Assembly: GCF_019264375.1 (NCBI RefSeq)
Contig: NZ_JAHVAI010000001.1
Coordinates: forward strand, 372,001-436,000
Reading direction: 5' to 3'
From: Sedimentimonas flavescens
GTDB taxonomy: Bacteria; Pseudomonadota; Alphaproteobacteria; Rhodobacterales; Rhodobacteraceae
DNA: 64,000 bases
This document shows positions 63,356 to 64,000 of the stretch, in pieces. A program made the position numbers and the translations under genes. The notes below the pieces were generated by a model that was not told where the DNA came from, searched no databases, and worked only from the letters and a program-made list of their open reading frames with translations. Every line of letters starts with the position of its first letter. The stretch's first letter is position 1.

Positions 63356-63652
63356 GGCGGCCTCCGGGTCCACGGTCGATTCTGGTTCCCGCAACAAAAT
63401 TGCGGGCAGGAACCTGATATGCGAAAGAATATGTCCCTGTCAATTCGCCGCGGCGCGGCACAAGCTGCGCCGCGGCGGCAAATCGCATATGCGCTTTATA
63501 ACAAAGCAGGAATCCATCAAGCGCCACATATTCAAGGGACACAAAATTACAAAATCGTAACGTCAGGCATTGCATTGTTGCGCGCTCAAGATTATTCCGG
63601 TCAGCAATCCCCGCCCGATTCTGCGGCGCGGCGACCGAAACAGGAGATGCTC
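63356..63652. promoter_or_regulatory. Divergent ecm-ccr control region with three inverted repeats
   Basis: IR1: CCCGCAA (63388-63394) CAAAA TTGCGGG (63400-63406), flanked by GGTTC and GAACC, 33 bp upstream of ecm. IR2: ATATGCGA (63417-63424) and TCGCATAT (63483-63490), whose right arm is part of the palindrome CGCATATGCG (63484-63493). IR3, nested inside IR2: CGCCGCGGCGC (63446-63456) and GCGCCGCGGCG (63467-63477). TTGCAT (63570-63575) with TATTCC 17 bp later is a weak candidate promoter for ccr. The region to 63652 is otherwise non-coding. Confidence 0.55.
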
Positions 63653-64000
63653 ATGGCCCTCGACGTGAACACCGGTATCGCACCATACGACGCACCGGAA
63701 AAAGACCTTTACGAAATCGGCGAAATGCCGCCCCTCGGCTATGTGCCGAAGAACATGTACGCTTGGTCGATCCGTCGCGAGCGTCACGGCGAGCCGGACA
63801 AATCCTTCCAGGTGGAAGTCGTGCCGACCTGGGAAATCGACAGCCACGAGGTGCTCGTGCTCGTGATGGCCGCCGGTGTGAACTACAACGGCGTCTGGGC
63901 CGGCCTCGGGGTTCCGATTTCGCCCTTCGATGGCCACAAGCAGCCCTATCACATCGCGGGCTCCGATGCTTCGGGCATCGTGTGGAAAGTCGGCGACAAG
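63653..64000 (+). CDS. ccr: Crotonyl-CoA carboxylase/reductase (N-terminal part, cut by window edge)
   Basis: The first 116 residues of an enzyme that reductively carboxylates crotonyl-CoA to ethylmalonyl-CoA, the key step of the ethylmalonyl-CoA pathway. YEIGEMPPLGYVPKNMYAWS is the family's start, then VLVLVMAAGVNYNGVWAGLG and HIAGSDASGIVWKVG from the medium-chain reductase fold. ATG 63653 has AGGAG six bases upstream; an in-frame ATG at 63647 is too close to it. The gene runs off the window. Confidence 0.94.
   Translation, partial: MALDVNTGIAPYDAPEKDLYEIGEMPPLGYVPKNMYAWSIRRERHGEPDKSFQVEVVPTWEIDSHEVLVLVMAAGVNYNGVWAGLGVPISPFDGHKQPYHIAGSDASGIVWKVGDK

Overview
This is a GC-rich (roughly 65 %) chromosomal segment that reads as a member of the Rhodobacterales (Alphaproteobacteria). 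The pointers are a Tad pilus locus with an OmpA-type lipoprotein in the usual CpaD position, a phosphatidylcholine synthase of the rhizobial/rhodobacterial type, a DUF1127 protein, the TauE/SafE plus TIGR02186 pair, and the ethylmalonyl-CoA pathway genes ecm and ccr. The genus cannot be fixed from the sequence alone. Gene density is very high, with many ATGA/TGATG start-stop overlaps and five tail-to-tail gene overlaps. I see no rRNA, tRNA, CRISPR array, insertion sequence or prophage.

Layout. 1-8183 (+): the distal part of a Tad (tight adherence) pilus operon: secretin cpaC (cut by the window edge), OmpA lipoprotein, cpaE, cpaF, tadB, tadC, two TPR lipoproteins and the prepilin peptidase. 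Next to it are a convergent GT-C-like membrane protein, a winged-helix/AAA+ ATPase and a membrane-anchored LytTR regulator (8169-12092). 12249-15172 (-): one-carbon folate genes fhs, chorismate mutase and folD. 15255-16733: a small membrane protein and a trans-aconitate-methyltransferase-like gene. 16794-26447 (-): an unnamed 213-aa gene, ybgC, tolQRAB, pal, cpoB, tilS and ftsH, the Tol-Pal envelope cluster running into tRNA modification and proteolysis. 26657-31394: ileS behind a candidate leaderless leader peptide, a DMT transporter and pcs. 31437-39704: xerC and a DUF484 gene, transaldolase-like aldolase, priA, YeeE/YedE transporter, msrA, prmA, a small membrane protein and DUF1127. 40024-42816: ruvC-ruvA-ruvB and a group III truncated globin. 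42818-48387: YcjF/YcjX pair, truA, and a two-gene sugar module (nucleotide-sugar dehydratase plus initiating sugar transferase). 48545-51642: class IV aminotransferase, universal stress protein, nfuA, tsaB, rimI. 51694-57201 (+): a BMP-type ABC importer (binding protein, double ATPase, two permeases) ending in purine nucleoside phosphorylase, preceded by a promoter and a short two-hairpin leader. 57281-61222: TauE/SafE, TIGR02186, an SDR and a RecD-like helicase. 61382-64000: ecm and the start of ccr, transcribed divergently from a region full of inverted repeats.

Most genes are housekeeping and can be assigned with confidence. The points most worth a second look are regulatory: a 15-codon ORF upstream of ileS whose AUG falls where transcription should start from a good -35/-10 pair, followed by GC-rich hairpins; the nested inverted repeats between ecm and ccr; the structured leader of the nucleoside-uptake operon; and a dispersed intergenic repeat (at least four copies) built from a conserved ~30-bp core and a G/C hairpin. 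Among proteins, the winged-helix AAA+ ATPase beside the Tad locus, the unnamed first gene of the Tol-Pal cluster and the TIGR02186 protein are the least understood.
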